The position numbers and the translations under genes were made by a program. From the NCBI GenBank assembly GCA_003327425.1, contig QOQW01000007.1, forward strand, positions 135,901 through 199,900: a stretch of DNA of 64,000 nucleotides, read 5' to 3'. Below, piece after piece: positions 50,917-59,874 of this stretch. This DNA is from Candidatus Ozemibacter sibiricus. GTDB lineage: Bacteria > Muiribacteriota > Ozemobacteria > Ozemobacterales > Ozemobacteraceae. How positions within the stretch are numbered: position 1 is the stretch's first letter; the number at the start of each line of letters is the position of its first letter. The notes beneath the pieces are model-generated. The model searched no databases, was not told where the DNA came from, and saw nothing but the letters and a program-made list of their open reading frames with translations.

Positions 50917-52950
50917 ATGAACGCTTCACCTGCTGCTTCTGCTTCGTCGCCCGCTACCGGGCGGCCTGTCTTCCCCAAGCGCGTCGTCCTCACGGGCGGC
51001 ATGCCCTATGGCAACAAAGAGCTGCACTTCGGCCACGTCGGCGGCATGTATGTGCATGCCGACTGCTTCGCCCGCTTCCTGCGCGACCGGATCGGGGCGG
51101 CCAACGTGCTGTTCGTCTCAGGCACCGACTGCTACGGATCGCCGATCGTCGAATACCACCGGCAGATGACCGTCGCTGGCACATTCACCGGCACCATCGA
51201 AGAATTCGTGGCGCAGAACCATCGGCGGCAGAAGGAGGTGCTCGACGCCTATGGCATCAGCCTCGATATCTTCGCCGCCTCGGGACTGGGCCGCTCGAAA
51301 GAGGTGCATGCCGAGTTCTGCGCGCGCTTCTTCAAGCGCTTGTACGAGCACGGCCACCTGGTGAAATTGTCGACCCTGCAATTCTACGACCCCAAAGCCG
51401 GGGTCTTCCTGAACGGGCGGCAGGTCACCGGGCAGTGTCCCATTCCCGGCTGCAAATCCGAGACCGGGTATGCCGATGAGTGCGCGCTGGGGCACCCCTA
51501 TGAGCCGCGCGAACTGATCAATCCGAAGTCCGCGTTGACGGGCGAGAAGCCCGAGATGCGGATGGTTTCCAACTGGTATATCGATCTTGAGAAGTTCCGA
51601 GAGGAACTGACGAAGTGGGTGAAAAGCCGCTACGAGCGGCCCGAATGCCGCCCCTTCGCGCTCAAGGCGATCGAAGAATTCCTGGAACCGCCGGCCATCT
51701 ATGTCAAACCCGGGCAGAACGAAGCCCTTGCGGCCATCCAGGGGAACCTGCCCCCCCACACCCGCACCGATGACAAGACCGGGGCTGTCAAGCTGGTCTT
51801 CTCCAAGCTGTCTGACCGAGAAGCTGCGGCCGCCCAACTGAACCAGGCCGGCATTCGCAGCCGCAATGGCAAGACGCTGGTGCCCTTCCGACTGACGGGC
51901 AACGTGGCCTGGGGCGTGCCGGTGCCCGACCTGCCCGAAGCGGCCGAGGATCCCAGTCTGCGTGGGCTGACCTTCTGGGTCTGGCCCGAATCGCTGTGGG
52001 CGCCGCTGGCCTTCACCGCCACCTGTCTCGAGCAGCGGGGACAGCCCCTCGAGGCCTGGCGCGACTGGTGGTGCTCCAAGGAGACGCGGGTCTGGCAGTT
52101 CATCGGCGAAGACAACGTCTACTTCTACGGGCCGGCCGAAATGTGCATGTTCATGGGCGATCAGGGGAGATCGCCGACGGCCTCGCCGCCCGATGGCCAG
52201 TTGCAGCTGCCCGATCTCGTCGTCAACAACCACATCCTGTTCTTCGACAAGAAGGCCAGCAGCAGCGGCGCCATCAAGCCGCCGATGGCCCACGACCTGC
52301 TCAACCACTATACGGCCGACCAGCTGCGCGCGCACTTCCTCGCCCTCGGGCTGGGCCTGCGCAGCGTTCCCTTCAAGCCGCGGCCCTACAACCCGGCGGC
52401 CGACCCGCGTGAAGGCGATCCGGTGCTGAAAGAGGGCAACCTGGTCAGCAACGTCTTCAACCGCGCGGTGCGCACCTGCTTCTATACCGCGCAGAAATAC
52501 TTCGGCGGCAAGCTGCCGCCCGGCGACATCTCGCCCGAAGTGGTGGCCGAGGCGCGTCAGACGGTGCTCGACTACGAACAGGCGATGGCCCGGCACGAGT
52601 TCCATCAGGTGATGGCCATCATGGACACCTACCTGCGGAACATCAACAAATTCTGGACCGCGCGTGTGAAACCGGGCGCCGACGGTTCGGCCGACGATCC
52701 GGTGCTGCGGCAGGCCCTGATCGATGCCTTCCACATGGTGCGGACGGCCACCGTCCTGATGCATCCCATCACGCCCTTCGGCACCGAGATGATCCGCGAG
52801 TATCTGGGCGTGGGGCCCGAATTCTGGAGCTGGGACCGGATCTTCGACCCGCTGCCCAGCTTCTTCGCCGACCCTGCCACCCACACCTTCAAATTCCTCG
52901 AGCCGCGTGTCGACTTCTTCCCCAAGCATCCCAGCCAGGTCGGACCCTGA
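50917..52950 (+). CDS. metG: Methionyl-tRNA synthetase
   Basis: 677 aa from ATG 50917 (687 aa from 50887). Class I synthetase charging tRNA-Met. The HIGH signature is HFGH in GGMPYGNKELHFGHVGGMY. The zinc knuckle is seen as CPIPGC...DECALGH. The methionine-binding and stem-contact segments FTFW-like LTFWVWPESLW, FIGEDNVYFYGP and LVSNVFNR follow in the right order. The KMSKS loop is degenerate: after NNHILFFD it reads KKASSSGAIKPP, so Lys-x-Ser-Ser-Ser replaces the usual motif. A C-terminal helical anticodon domain is present (QKYFGGKLPP to MIREYLGVG); there is no extra tRNA-binding EMAP domain. It is monocistronic by appearance. Confidence 0.9.
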   Translation: MNASPAASASSPATGRPVFPKRVVLTGGMPYGNKELHFGHVGGMYVHADCFARFLRDRIGAANVLFVSGTDCYGSPIVEYHRQMTVAGTFTGTIEEFVAQNHRRQKEVLDAYGISLDIFAASGLGRSKEVHAEFCARFFKRLYEHGHLVKLSTLQFYDPKAGVFLNGRQVTGQCPIPGCKSETGYADECALGHPYEPRELINPKSALTGEKPEMRMVSNWYIDLEKFREELTKWVKSRYERPECRPFALKAIEEFLEPPAIYVKPGQNEALAAIQGNLPPHTRTDDKTGAVKLVFSKLSDREAAAAQLNQAGIRSRNGKTLVPFRLTGNVAWGVPVPDLPEAAEDPSLRGLTFWVWPESLWAPLAFTATCLEQRGQPLEAWRDWWCSKETRVWQFIGEDNVYFYGPAEMCMFMGDQGRSPTASPPDGQLQLPDLVVNNHILFFDKKASSSGAIKPPMAHDLLNHYTADQLRAHFLALGLGLRSVPFKPRPYNPAADPREGDPVLKEGNLVSNVFNRAVRTCFYTAQKYFGGKLPPGDISPEVVAEARQTVLDYEQAMARHEFHQVMAIMDTYLRNINKFWTARVKPGADGSADDPVLRQALIDAFHMVRTATVLMHPITPFGTEMIREYLGVGPEFWSWDRIFDPLPSFFADPATHTFKFLEPRVDFFPKHPSQVGP

Positions 52951-53059
52951 CCCGCGGTGGTCGCGAGGAGGCATGGCCTGGGCGCGCGGCCGCTCAGCGC
53001 CGGTGGGGCGTCTGGCGGTCGAGCGCCCGGCTTGGCCTCGCCCTGCTGCCGTCGCAGAA

Positions 53060-53150
53060 GGAAAAAGCGGTCGTGGACCAGAGGTCCACGCCGAATGCCC
53101 TGGGGCATGCCGGTCTGATCCAGACTCCAGAACAGCTCGCGGCTTTTTCC
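53060..53150 (+). ncRNA. Multi-hairpin structured element (candidate RNA)
   Basis: Between metG and the MBL-fold gene. A closing stem GGAAAAAGC (53060-53068) with GCTTTTTCC (53142-53150) encloses three hairpins. They are CGTGGACC/GGTCCACG with AGA loop (53072-53090), ATGCC/GGCAT with CTGG loop (53095-53108), and GTCTG/CAGAC with ATC loop (53113-53125). All stems are perfect. The layout resembles a four-way junction as in riboswitches; it ends 60 nt before the next ATG. It matches no RNA class I know. Confidence 0.45.
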
Positions 53151-53209
53151 GGTTGATGTCGCCCCCGCCTCGATTCGCAATGAAAGAATGTCTGCCGAGG
53201 AGGACCACG

Positions 53210-53950
53210 ATGAAACACTGGCTGGTTGTCGTTCTATGCGTGACGCTGCTGAACCTGGGAAGGGCCCTGGTGGCGGCGCCGGCCTTCCCCATCGACCGGA
53301 TTCCGACCGCCGCCGGCGATCTCGAGATCACCTTCATCGGGCATGGCACCCTGATGCTGCGCTGGAGCGGCAAGGTGATCCATGTCGATCCGTGGTCGAA
53401 GCTGGCCGATTACTCGAAACTGCCGCCGGCCGATCTGGTGCTGCTCACTCATCATCATTACGATCATCTCGACCAGGAAGCGCTGGCGCGGATCAGTGCC
53501 GAGAAGACCACCGTGGTCATGCCCGCCGTCTGCGCGGCGAGCGTGCCCGGCGGTGTGGTCCTGGCCAATGGGGCATCCTACACCTGGGAGGGCCTGACCA
53601 TCGAGGCGGTGCCGGCCTATAACCGGCAGCACATGCGAGAGCCCGGCCAACCTTACCATCCGAAAGGGGAAGGGAACGGGTATGTGCTCACCCTGGGGGG
53701 AACGCGGGTCTACATCGCCGGCGATACGGAAGATGTGCCTGAGATGGCGGCTCTGCGCCACATCGATGTGGCCTTCCTGCCGATGAATCTGCCCTATACG
53801 ATGACGCCCGAGATGGTGGCCTCGGCGGCGCGGGCGTTCCAGCCGAAGATTTTGTATCCGTACCATTACGGCGAGACCGATCCGCAGAAGCTGGTCGACC
53901 TGCTGGCCGACCTGAAGCTGGTCGACGTGCGCATCCGGCCGATGAAATAA
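53210..53950 (+). CDS. Exported metallo-beta-lactamase-fold hydrolase
   Basis: 246 aa. ATG 53210 after GAGGAGG (spacing 6). Signal peptide (LVVVLCVTLLNLGRALVAA). The metal motif THHHYDHLD (about residues 80-88), the upstream FIGHGTLMLRW and VIHVDPWSKLADY, AGDTEDVPEM (third metal site) and the terminal His in YPYHYGETD make it a UPF0173/UlaG-like MBL-fold protein. These use two metal ions to hydrolyse phosphoesters, lactones or similar bonds; most UPF0173 proteins are cytoplasmic, so export is unusual. The structured element directly upstream may control it. Substrate unknown. Confidence 0.85.
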   Translation: MKHWLVVVLCVTLLNLGRALVAAPAFPIDRIPTAAGDLEITFIGHGTLMLRWSGKVIHVDPWSKLADYSKLPPADLVLLTHHHYDHLDQEALARISAEKTTVVMPAVCAASVPGGVVLANGASYTWEGLTIEAVPAYNRQHMREPGQPYHPKGEGNGYVLTLGGTRVYIAGDTEDVPEMAALRHIDVAFLPMNLPYTMTPEMVASAARAFQPKILYPYHYGETDPQKLVDLLADLKLVDVRIRPMK

Positions 53951-54034
53951 GAGCGCGGCGACCGGCGCCGTGCGGATTGGGTTTGACGCGCGCTTGGCGG
54001 CTACCCATGGCTGCCCAAGGGAAAGGTTGGGAGG

Positions 54035-55897
54035 ATGGAACAGGAAGGCATGAGCCCAGCCGCGCGACCGGTTCCCGATGGGCCCGTCCCCACCGGGAGT
54101 TCCGCTCCTTCTTCCTTCGTCGATGCCTGGCTGATCGGCGGCGTGATGGTGGCGGCCTGGGGGCTGGCCCGTCCCTTCGGGGATTTCCCGGTGAATGATG
54201 ACTGGTCCTACGGCGTCGCCGTGCAACGCCTGCTCGCCGAAGGGCGGTTCCGGCCCACCGGTTGGACGGCCATGCCGCTGCTCACGCAAGCCCTGTGGGG
54301 GGCCGCGTTCTGCCTGCCATGGGGGTTTTCCTGGCACACGGTGCGGCTGTCCACGATGGTGCTGGCGCTGATCGGCGTGCTGGGCTGCCATCGACTCTTG
54401 CTTCGATCCGGCGGCGATCGGCTGGTGGCCGCGGTCGGGGCGTTGGCCCTGGGTCTCAATCCGGTCTTTTTCCTGCTGTCATGCACGTTCATGACCGATG
54501 TCCCCTTCACCGTGTTCGGGATCGGGGCGTTCCTGGCTCTGGCCGCCGCTCTGCAGGCTCCGGAACAGCGACGGAGGAGGCTGGCTCTGGTGGCAGGCAG
54601 TCTGCTGGCGCTGGCGGCCACGCTGTGTCGACAGATCGGCCTGTTCATTCCGCTGGCTTTCGCTCTGGTCGTCCTGGGGAGACGATCGGCGTCGGGCGAG
54701 CCCACCAGCGGCTGGCGGCGCGTGAAGGAGGCGGCCCTGCGCCTGAGCGAAGCCGGCCTGCCCCTGGTCTTGTGCGTGGTTGCCTTGTGGGGGTTCCAGG
54801 CGTGGATGCGGCGCACGGGCGGGCTTCCCGACCTGTACGATCGGCACAATGAGCATCTGCTGGCCATCTGGAGCCAGCAGCCCGGCCTGGCCATGAAGAG
54901 CGTCGTCTTTCGGACGGTCGTCGCCCTGCTGTACCTCGGGTGGTTCTTGTGGCCGCTCCTGCTGCCGACCGGGCGCTGCTGCTCCCGAATGCGCCGCTGG
55001 TCGGCTCGCCACCGCCTGGTTCCCCTGGCCGCCGGCGTGGGGTTCCTCGTCATCGCCGGGATCTACGTGATGCAGGAAGGACCGATGCCCCTGGGCATGT
55101 ACATCCTGGTTCCCCATGGCATCGGCCCCCTGTGCTTCGGCTCGGCGTTCGATGGCCAGCATGCCGTTCAATTGCCGCCATTGCCCGCGTGGTTCTGGTG
55201 GACGGTGACGGGGATGAGTCTGTTCGGCGGTACGCTATTGGCAAGCATCCTGACCGGAACCGGCATGCTGATGGTCAGGCGATGGCGGTCGCGGGGCCTC
55301 GCTGGGCAGGATCTCCCGCGCAGCTTCTTCCTGCTGGCGACGTTGGTGTATCTATTGCCGTTGATTGTCGGGGGAGCCAACTTCTTCGATCGCTACCTGT
55401 TGCCTGTGATGCCGCCCTTGCTGGCCTTGCTGGCGACCTTCCATCAGGGGGGCAGAGCGCCGGCGCCGACCGCAGGAGGCGCGGTGCGGCCTTCCGAAGA
55501 ACGGGCGCGCGAGAGGACCGGCGGGAAGGAGCGGCGAGCGGCGGTGAAATGGATGATGGGCGGTCTGGGTCTGGCCTGCCTGGCCGTCTATACCATCTGG
55601 GGAACGCATGATTACTTCGCCTGGAACCGTGTTCGCTGGGCAGGCCTGGCCGATTTGATGGCCCGGCACGGCCTCACGCCGCGCGAGGTCGACGGCGGGT
55701 TCGAGTTCAACGGTCTGCATCGGTACGACCCGGCCTTCGTGCCGCGGAATGGGAGAAGCTGGTGGGCCAGCGCCAGCGACACCTTCGTCTTGTCGTTCAC
55801 GCCAGTGCCTGGGTGCCAGGTGGTCGAGCGCTGGCCCTTCTCGCGCTGGCCTTTGCCCGATGGGGAAATCCTGGTGCTGCGGAGAGCGGGGTTTTGA
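54035..55897 (+). CDS. GT-C fold glycosyltransferase (GT39/ArnT-like)
   Basis: 620 aa integral membrane protein with about 10-12 hydrophobic spans. After an N-terminal Pro-rich tail, the first loop has FPVNDDWSYGVAVQRLLAEGRF (about 50-70), where the acidic pair is the catalytic and metal-binding signature of polyprenyl-phosphate-sugar transferases of the PMT/ArnT type. HRLLLRSGG, LALGLNPVFFLLSC and FMTDVPFTVFGIGAFLALAAAL match the family. It should move a sugar from a lipid carrier to protein or lipid on the outer face. ATG 54035 directly abuts GGGAGG; ATG 54050 (preceded by AGGAAGG) is possible. It converges on the DAG-kinase-like gene. Confidence 0.75.
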   Translation: MEQEGMSPAARPVPDGPVPTGSSAPSSFVDAWLIGGVMVAAWGLARPFGDFPVNDDWSYGVAVQRLLAEGRFRPTGWTAMPLLTQALWGAAFCLPWGFSWHTVRLSTMVLALIGVLGCHRLLLRSGGDRLVAAVGALALGLNPVFFLLSCTFMTDVPFTVFGIGAFLALAAALQAPEQRRRRLALVAGSLLALAATLCRQIGLFIPLAFALVVLGRRSASGEPTSGWRRVKEAALRLSEAGLPLVLCVVALWGFQAWMRRTGGLPDLYDRHNEHLLAIWSQQPGLAMKSVVFRTVVALLYLGWFLWPLLLPTGRCCSRMRRWSARHRLVPLAAGVGFLVIAGIYVMQEGPMPLGMYILVPHGIGPLCFGSAFDGQHAVQLPPLPAWFWWTVTGMSLFGGTLLASILTGTGMLMVRRWRSRGLAGQDLPRSFFLLATLVYLLPLIVGGANFFDRYLLPVMPPLLALLATFHQGGRAPAPTAGGAVRPSEERARERTGGKERRAAVKWMMGGLGLACLAVYTIWGTHDYFAWNRVRWAGLADLMARHGLTPREVDGGFEFNGLHRYDPAFVPRNGRSWWASASDTFVLSFTPVPGCQVVERWPFSRWPLPDGEILVLRRAGF

Positions 55898-55945
55898 AAG
55901 GGCCCAGCCCGAGCGAACCCTGGTCTCTCGCCCAGGAGGAAAGCA

Positions 55946-56968
55946 TCAGGGGGATGGCGCGATCAGGTCGAGGGCGCGGGGGAGCACCTCGATGGCGGCG
56001 GGCAGGAACCCGCGGGGGTCGCCGTCGTATTCGACCTCGGGCGCCTCCGGGCAGGGCATGATCTCGAGCCGGCGGCCGTAGAGGGGCGGGAAGCGGCGGG
56101 CCAGCCCCCCGGTGTAGGCGCGCGGCAGCAGGGCGAACAGGCGGGCGCGCGAGACCCCGGCCACGGGCAGCACATACATCTGACCGTCGTCGGGGGCGAG
56201 ATCGACCGCCAGTCGGATGCCCGAGGCGACCAGGGGGCTCTTGCCGACGAACAGGTTGCCCAGGCGAGGGAAGACCAGGTCGCGCCCGTCGAGACGCACT
56301 CGCAGGGTGGGCAACGCGGCGGGGGGACGTTGGTGCGGGGTGACGGGCGATGCGGAGGGAGCGAGCGGGGCTTGGCAGGCGGTGGTTTTCAGCACCGATC
56401 GCATCAGAGCGAGCAGCGTGCCGAGCCCGTCGCCGAACCGACGACGGAGGCCGGAATTGGCCAGGCGGGCCACGGCGGCGCCCAGACCGAAATTGGCGCA
56501 GCATCCGAAGACCCTGGTGACAGCCGGGCCGGCCGGGCCGGCCCGGCAGGTGATGCGGCAGACGTCGACCCGACGGTGTCGCCCCGAGCACAGCAGATCG
56601 AGAGCCGCCTCGAGATCGAGGGGGATCCGGTGATGTCGGCAGAAATCGGGGCTGGTTCCGGTGTAGAGCACCCCAAAAGTCGCTGTGCTGGCGACGGGGG
56701 CGGAAAACGGCGGGACGAGGGGGAACAGGCCGTTGAGCGCGTCGTTGATGGTGCCGTCGCCGCCGACGGCCACGATCGTGCGGGCCCCCTGCGCCACGGC
56801 GCCGTGGACCAGCTCGGCCGGATCGCCGTCAGCCGTGGTCAAGGCGACATCGAAATCTACCTGGCGGCGGCGCAATCCCGCGAACAGGGCGGGCCAGACC
56901 TCTCCGGCACGGAAGGATCGGGCCGAGGGATTCAGGATCAGAAACATCCGAGAGGAGGTCGAACGCAT
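55946..56968 (-). CDS. Diacylglycerol kinase-family lipid kinase
   Basis: 340 aa (ATG 56968; 56947 possible, starting MFLILNPSA; no clear ribosome site for either). The DAGK catalytic domain has LILNPSARSF, the nucleotide loop VAVGGDGTINDALNGL (about 63-78), and the acidic/His-rich metal region. The C-terminal half is the beta-sandwich of the YegS/DgkB class, with LFVGKSPLVASGIRLAVDLAPDDGQMYVLPVAG and EVEYDGDPRG. Such enzymes phosphorylate diacylglycerol, sphingoid bases, ceramide or related lipids. Because a long-chain-base-type synthase lies nearby, a sphingolipid-like substrate is possible but not shown. It lies 55 bp after the radical SAM gene, probably co-transcribed. Confidence 0.85.
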   Translation of the reverse strand: MRSTSSRMFLILNPSARSFRAGEVWPALFAGLRRRQVDFDVALTTADGDPAELVHGAVAQGARTIVAVGGDGTINDALNGLFPLVPPFSAPVASTATFGVLYTGTSPDFCRHHRIPLDLEAALDLLCSGRHRRVDVCRITCRAGPAGPAVTRVFGCCANFGLGAAVARLANSGLRRRFGDGLGTLLALMRSVLKTTACQAPLAPSASPVTPHQRPPAALPTLRVRLDGRDLVFPRLGNLFVGKSPLVASGIRLAVDLAPDDGQMYVLPVAGVSRARLFALLPRAYTGGLARRFPPLYGRRLEIMPCPEAPEVEYDGDPRGFLPAAIEVLPRALDLIAPSP

Positions 56969-57023
56969 GCGGCTCGTCGACGTCAGGATGGCCGCGATCG
57001 TTTTGCGTGGCGCCGCCTCATGG

Positions 57024-58319
57024 TCAAGGATAGATGCCCAGGCGCTGGTACAAGGGCGTGGGCTTGCCTTTGTCCCAGGTCGCAACGAGTGCTTCGGTCT
57101 GAGCGCGTGGGAGCGGGGTCGTGGTCAGCCCGTGCTCGCGCAGGGCGCGCTGGATGGAGGCGGCCTCGGTGGCGCAGAGCCAGCGGGTGCCGGGCCGGCG
57201 GAAGAACGAACGCATGCGGGCGAAGATCGTCGGGAAATCTTCGTCGCGGACATTGCCGAACGAAACGTTGAGGAATTCGCAGGGTTGCACTTCCCCCGAG
57301 GCGCCCAGGTAGAAGCGATCGATGCCGCCGGCGGTGCAGCCGAAATGGGTGGGCTGCTCTTCATACACCTGGACCGAGGCGGCGGTGGCGTGGGCGAAGG
57401 GGCCGGGGCCGTTGTGTTCGAGGTGAAAACGGACCAGCCGCTGGATCTTCTCGCGGGCTTTGATCAGCTCATCGCCTTTGCCCAGCCAGGCGCCGGCTGA
57501 CTTGCCATGGATGATCTGGACGAACGAGCAGCGCCATTCCTGGGCCAGGGCCATGATCCGCTCGAGGCCGCCCTGCTCGACCAGCTCGTTGCTCGGGCAG
57601 GAATTGAGGGCGACGGTGATGCCGGCCTCGCGGAACATCCGGGCCGCGTCGCGGGCGATGGCGAACGAGCCGGGAACGCCGGTGAACGCATCGTAGCCGG
57701 CTTCGTCGGGGGTGTGCAGCGAGATCATGACGCCGAAGACGCCCGCTTCTTTCAACTGGCGCGCTTTTTCGGGAGTGAGGGTGTGGCCGGTGGTGTTGAT
57801 CCAGATCTCGCGCCGGTCGTCGAAGGCCGACAGCAGATCGAGCAGCCGATCGAAGCGCAGCAGGGGTTCGCCGCCCTCGATGTCGAACATGGTCACGCCG
57901 ACCTCTTGCATCTGCCGGGCGGTCTTCTTCAGCACCTCGATGTCGAGGTCGTCGCCCGGCCCGGGATCATGGCGTTGATAACAATGGGGGCAGCGGTAGC
58001 CGCAGGCCTTGGTCATCGAGAAGACCACGGTGGCCGGGCCGGGATCGGGGCGCCGGAGCTTCTCGAGCGTTTCCCAGAAGGCTGGCGACGGGTAGGCGGG
58101 CAGATAGAGTTGCAGCTTGTACAGATGGCCGATTTTGATCACTTTATTGCGGACGACCGGTTTCAGCAGCAGGATCAGCCGCCACAGCAGTCGAAGGTAG
58201 CGGTCGGGACGGAGCCGACCCTGCAGCCCTTCGAGCAGATAATGGAGGCCGACATGCAGCATCAGGCGTACGTAGAAGAGACCCTTGGGCAGGCCGGTCA
58301 GGAAGGAAGGTTCGTTCAT
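57024..58319 (-). CDS. Radical SAM/SPASM-type protein
   Basis: 431 aa. ATG 58319 overlaps the epimerase stop (ATGA). The N-terminal 100 residues are helical and partly hydrophobic (GLFYVRLMLHVGLHYLLEGL), suggesting membrane association. The radical SAM motif CGYRCPHCYQ is at about 103-112, followed by MFDIEGGEPLLRFD (SAM-binding GGE) and the normal barrel (EIWINTTGHTLTPEKARQL, VFGVMISLHTPDEAGYDAF). C-terminal cysteines (HFGCTAGG, VQPCEFLN, RWLCATE) could bind one or two auxiliary clusters as in SPASM enzymes. The reaction is unknown. The genomic setting (epimerase, lipid kinase, divergent ACP/oxoamine synthase/KAS) suggests a role in lipid or lipid-head-group modification. Confidence 0.85.
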   Translation of the reverse strand: MNEPSFLTGLPKGLFYVRLMLHVGLHYLLEGLQGRLRPDRYLRLLWRLILLLKPVVRNKVIKIGHLYKLQLYLPAYPSPAFWETLEKLRRPDPGPATVVFSMTKACGYRCPHCYQRHDPGPGDDLDIEVLKKTARQMQEVGVTMFDIEGGEPLLRFDRLLDLLSAFDDRREIWINTTGHTLTPEKARQLKEAGVFGVMISLHTPDEAGYDAFTGVPGSFAIARDAARMFREAGITVALNSCPSNELVEQGGLERIMALAQEWRCSFVQIIHGKSAGAWLGKGDELIKAREKIQRLVRFHLEHNGPGPFAHATAASVQVYEEQPTHFGCTAGGIDRFYLGASGEVQPCEFLNVSFGNVRDEDFPTIFARMRSFFRRPGTRWLCATEAASIQRALREHGLTTTPLPRAQTEALVATWDKGKPTPLYQRLGIYP

Positions 58320-59353
58320 GGGCGACTCCGCGGCGAAAGAAACTTGTACAGACGCCACCAACGCACCGTCTTGCGCACGGCGCGCGCGAGCGGCGTGAAA
58401 ACGACGCCCGGCACCCGTTGCCGGATCCGGTCGACGGCGTAGATGTTGTCGGCGGCGAACATGGTCAGGCGGGCCCGGGTGATGAGCGGCGGGCGTGACG
58501 CCCCCATCAGAGTATAGAGCCACTCGAGGGCGAAGGCCACCGGCATGAGCAGAGCGGGGGGGAAGATCCGCGGCCGGGGCCGTCCCAGGGCGTGGCAGTA
58601 GAGGTCCCAGTATTCCTGCATGCGTGGGACCTCGGGATGGCCGGCATGGAAGATGGCGATGCCGGGCGGCGGCGCCTCGGCGAGGGCGAGCACGAGGCGG
58701 GCCAGATCTTCGACGAAGATGACATGGAACCGGTTGGTCGAAGAGCCAGGCAGCAGCGGCAGGCCGTCGAGCACGGTCCGGCAGTATTCATAGGGGCCGG
58801 CATGGAACTCGCGCGGCCCGAACACCCAGACGGGGCGAACCACGGTCAGCTCGATGCCCCTGGTCTCGGCCTTGTGGATCAGCATCTGCTCGGCGATGGC
58901 CTTGGTCAAACGGTAATGGTTCATCGCCGAGGGCAGCAGCCGCTCGCCGAGATAAGGAAGGATCGGCCGATAGGGGGCGGTTTCGTCTTTGGCGAACGGG
59001 CAGTCTTCTTCCCCGATGACGGCGGTGCTGCTGAGGAAGATCAGGCGGGTGCGGGGGGGAAGGGTCTCGACCAGGTTGAGGCTGGCCTCGACGTTGGCGG
59101 CGAAGAACTCGGGGTAGCTTCCCCAGTCGGACACGCGAGCGGCGGCATGCACCACCAGATCGAACCCGGTCAGGAGGGGCGCCAACCGGGCGCGGTCGCA
59201 CAGATCGGCTTCCACCACGCGGATCGGATACCGAGTCAGGATGGCACGCTTCGACGCGGCGCGGACCAGGGCGGTCACCTCATGCCGGCGACAGAAGGCC
59301 TTGACGAGATGGCTGCCGATGAATCCGGCGGCTCCAGTGATCAGGACCTTCAT
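58316..59353 (-). CDS. NAD-dependent epimerase/dehydratase family protein
   Basis: 345 aa. ATG 59353 gives MKVLITGAAGFIGSHLVKAF; a start at 59362 adds three residues. NAD(P) loop TGAAGFIGS (about 6-14). The YxxxK catalytic pair is YRLTK (about 144-148) with Ser in IFLSSTAV. Other motifs: VVHAAARVSDWG, VVRPVWVFGPRE and VIFVEDLARLVL, as in 3-beta-hydroxysteroid dehydrogenase/sterol-type and ceramide-reductase-type extended SDRs. The C-terminus is hydrophobic (LLMPVAFALEWLYTL), fitting a lipid substrate. It is first in the minus-strand operon and divergent from acpP; 272 bp lie between. Confidence 0.85.
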   Translation of the reverse strand: MKVLITGAAGFIGSHLVKAFCRRHEVTALVRAASKRAILTRYPIRVVEADLCDRARLAPLLTGFDLVVHAAARVSDWGSYPEFFAANVEASLNLVETLPPRTRLIFLSSTAVIGEEDCPFAKDETAPYRPILPYLGERLLPSAMNHYRLTKAIAEQMLIHKAETRGIELTVVRPVWVFGPREFHAGPYEYCRTVLDGLPLLPGSSTNRFHVIFVEDLARLVLALAEAPPPGIAIFHAGHPEVPRMQEYWDLYCHALGRPRPRIFPPALLMPVAFALEWLYTLMGASRPPLITRARLTMFAADNIYAVDRIRQRVPGVVFTPLARAVRKTVRWWRLYKFLSPRSRP

Positions 59354-59549
59354 GACAGCCATGGCCTCGGTTGGGGGATCTGCTGGCCGCAGGACCTTCC
59401 AGGCATGATCGACCATTCGCCGAATGACAGCTCACGGCCCTGGAACGCGCCGCGGGGCAGAGACATTATACCCATGTCGCCGACGGTCGGCGAAGTTTCT
59501 GGGGAGCGGTTCCGAGAACGCGCCGCCCAGAGCGCAGGCGCATGGAGTT

Positions 59550-59579
59550 CTGGCAGAAGCATGGCATAGATTGTATACT
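59550..59579 (+). promoter_or_regulatory. Promoter of the ACP-oxoamine synthase-KAS operon
   Basis: CTGGCA (59550-59555), 18 bp, TATACT (59574-59579). Predicted start near 59586; the leader of about 40 nt includes CGGAGAAG before ATG 59626. The divergent epimerase gene starts 197 bp upstream. Confidence 0.55.
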
Positions 59580-59625
59580 ACCCCCCTGCCTCGAAGAGGG
59601 GAATGACACTCGGAGAAGACCCATC

Positions 59626-59874
59626 ATGACCTTGGAAGAAAAAGTGGTAGCCATCGTCGCCAAGACCGCCGAGAAGAAGAAAACGGTCACCCTCGACACC
59701 GACCTGGTGCACGATCTGGGCACCGACTCGCTGGCGGTCCTGATGATCATCCAGGCCTTGGAGGACGAGTTCGACATCGCCATTCCCGATGATGCCTTCA
59801 AGACCGTCAAAACGGTCAGGGAGATCGTTGCCCAGCTCCGGGCACATTTTCCCCACCTTGAACCGACGCCATGA
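59626..59874 (+). CDS. Acyl carrier protein
   Basis: 82 aa. The 4'-phosphopantetheine site is the Ser of LGTDSLAVLMIIQALEDEFDI (about residue 36). Four-helix ACP layout and acidic helix II are clear. The motif is GTDSL rather than the common GADSL of housekeeping AcpP, and the gene is not with fabD/fabG/fabF, so it is likely a pathway-dedicated ACP. It overlaps the oxoamine synthase gene by 4 bp. It should carry the acyl chain used by that enzyme. Confidence 0.9.
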   Translation: MTLEEKVVAIVAKTAEKKKTVTLDTDLVHDLGTDSLAVLMIIQALEDEFDIAIPDDAFKTVKTVREIVAQLRAHFPHLEPTP

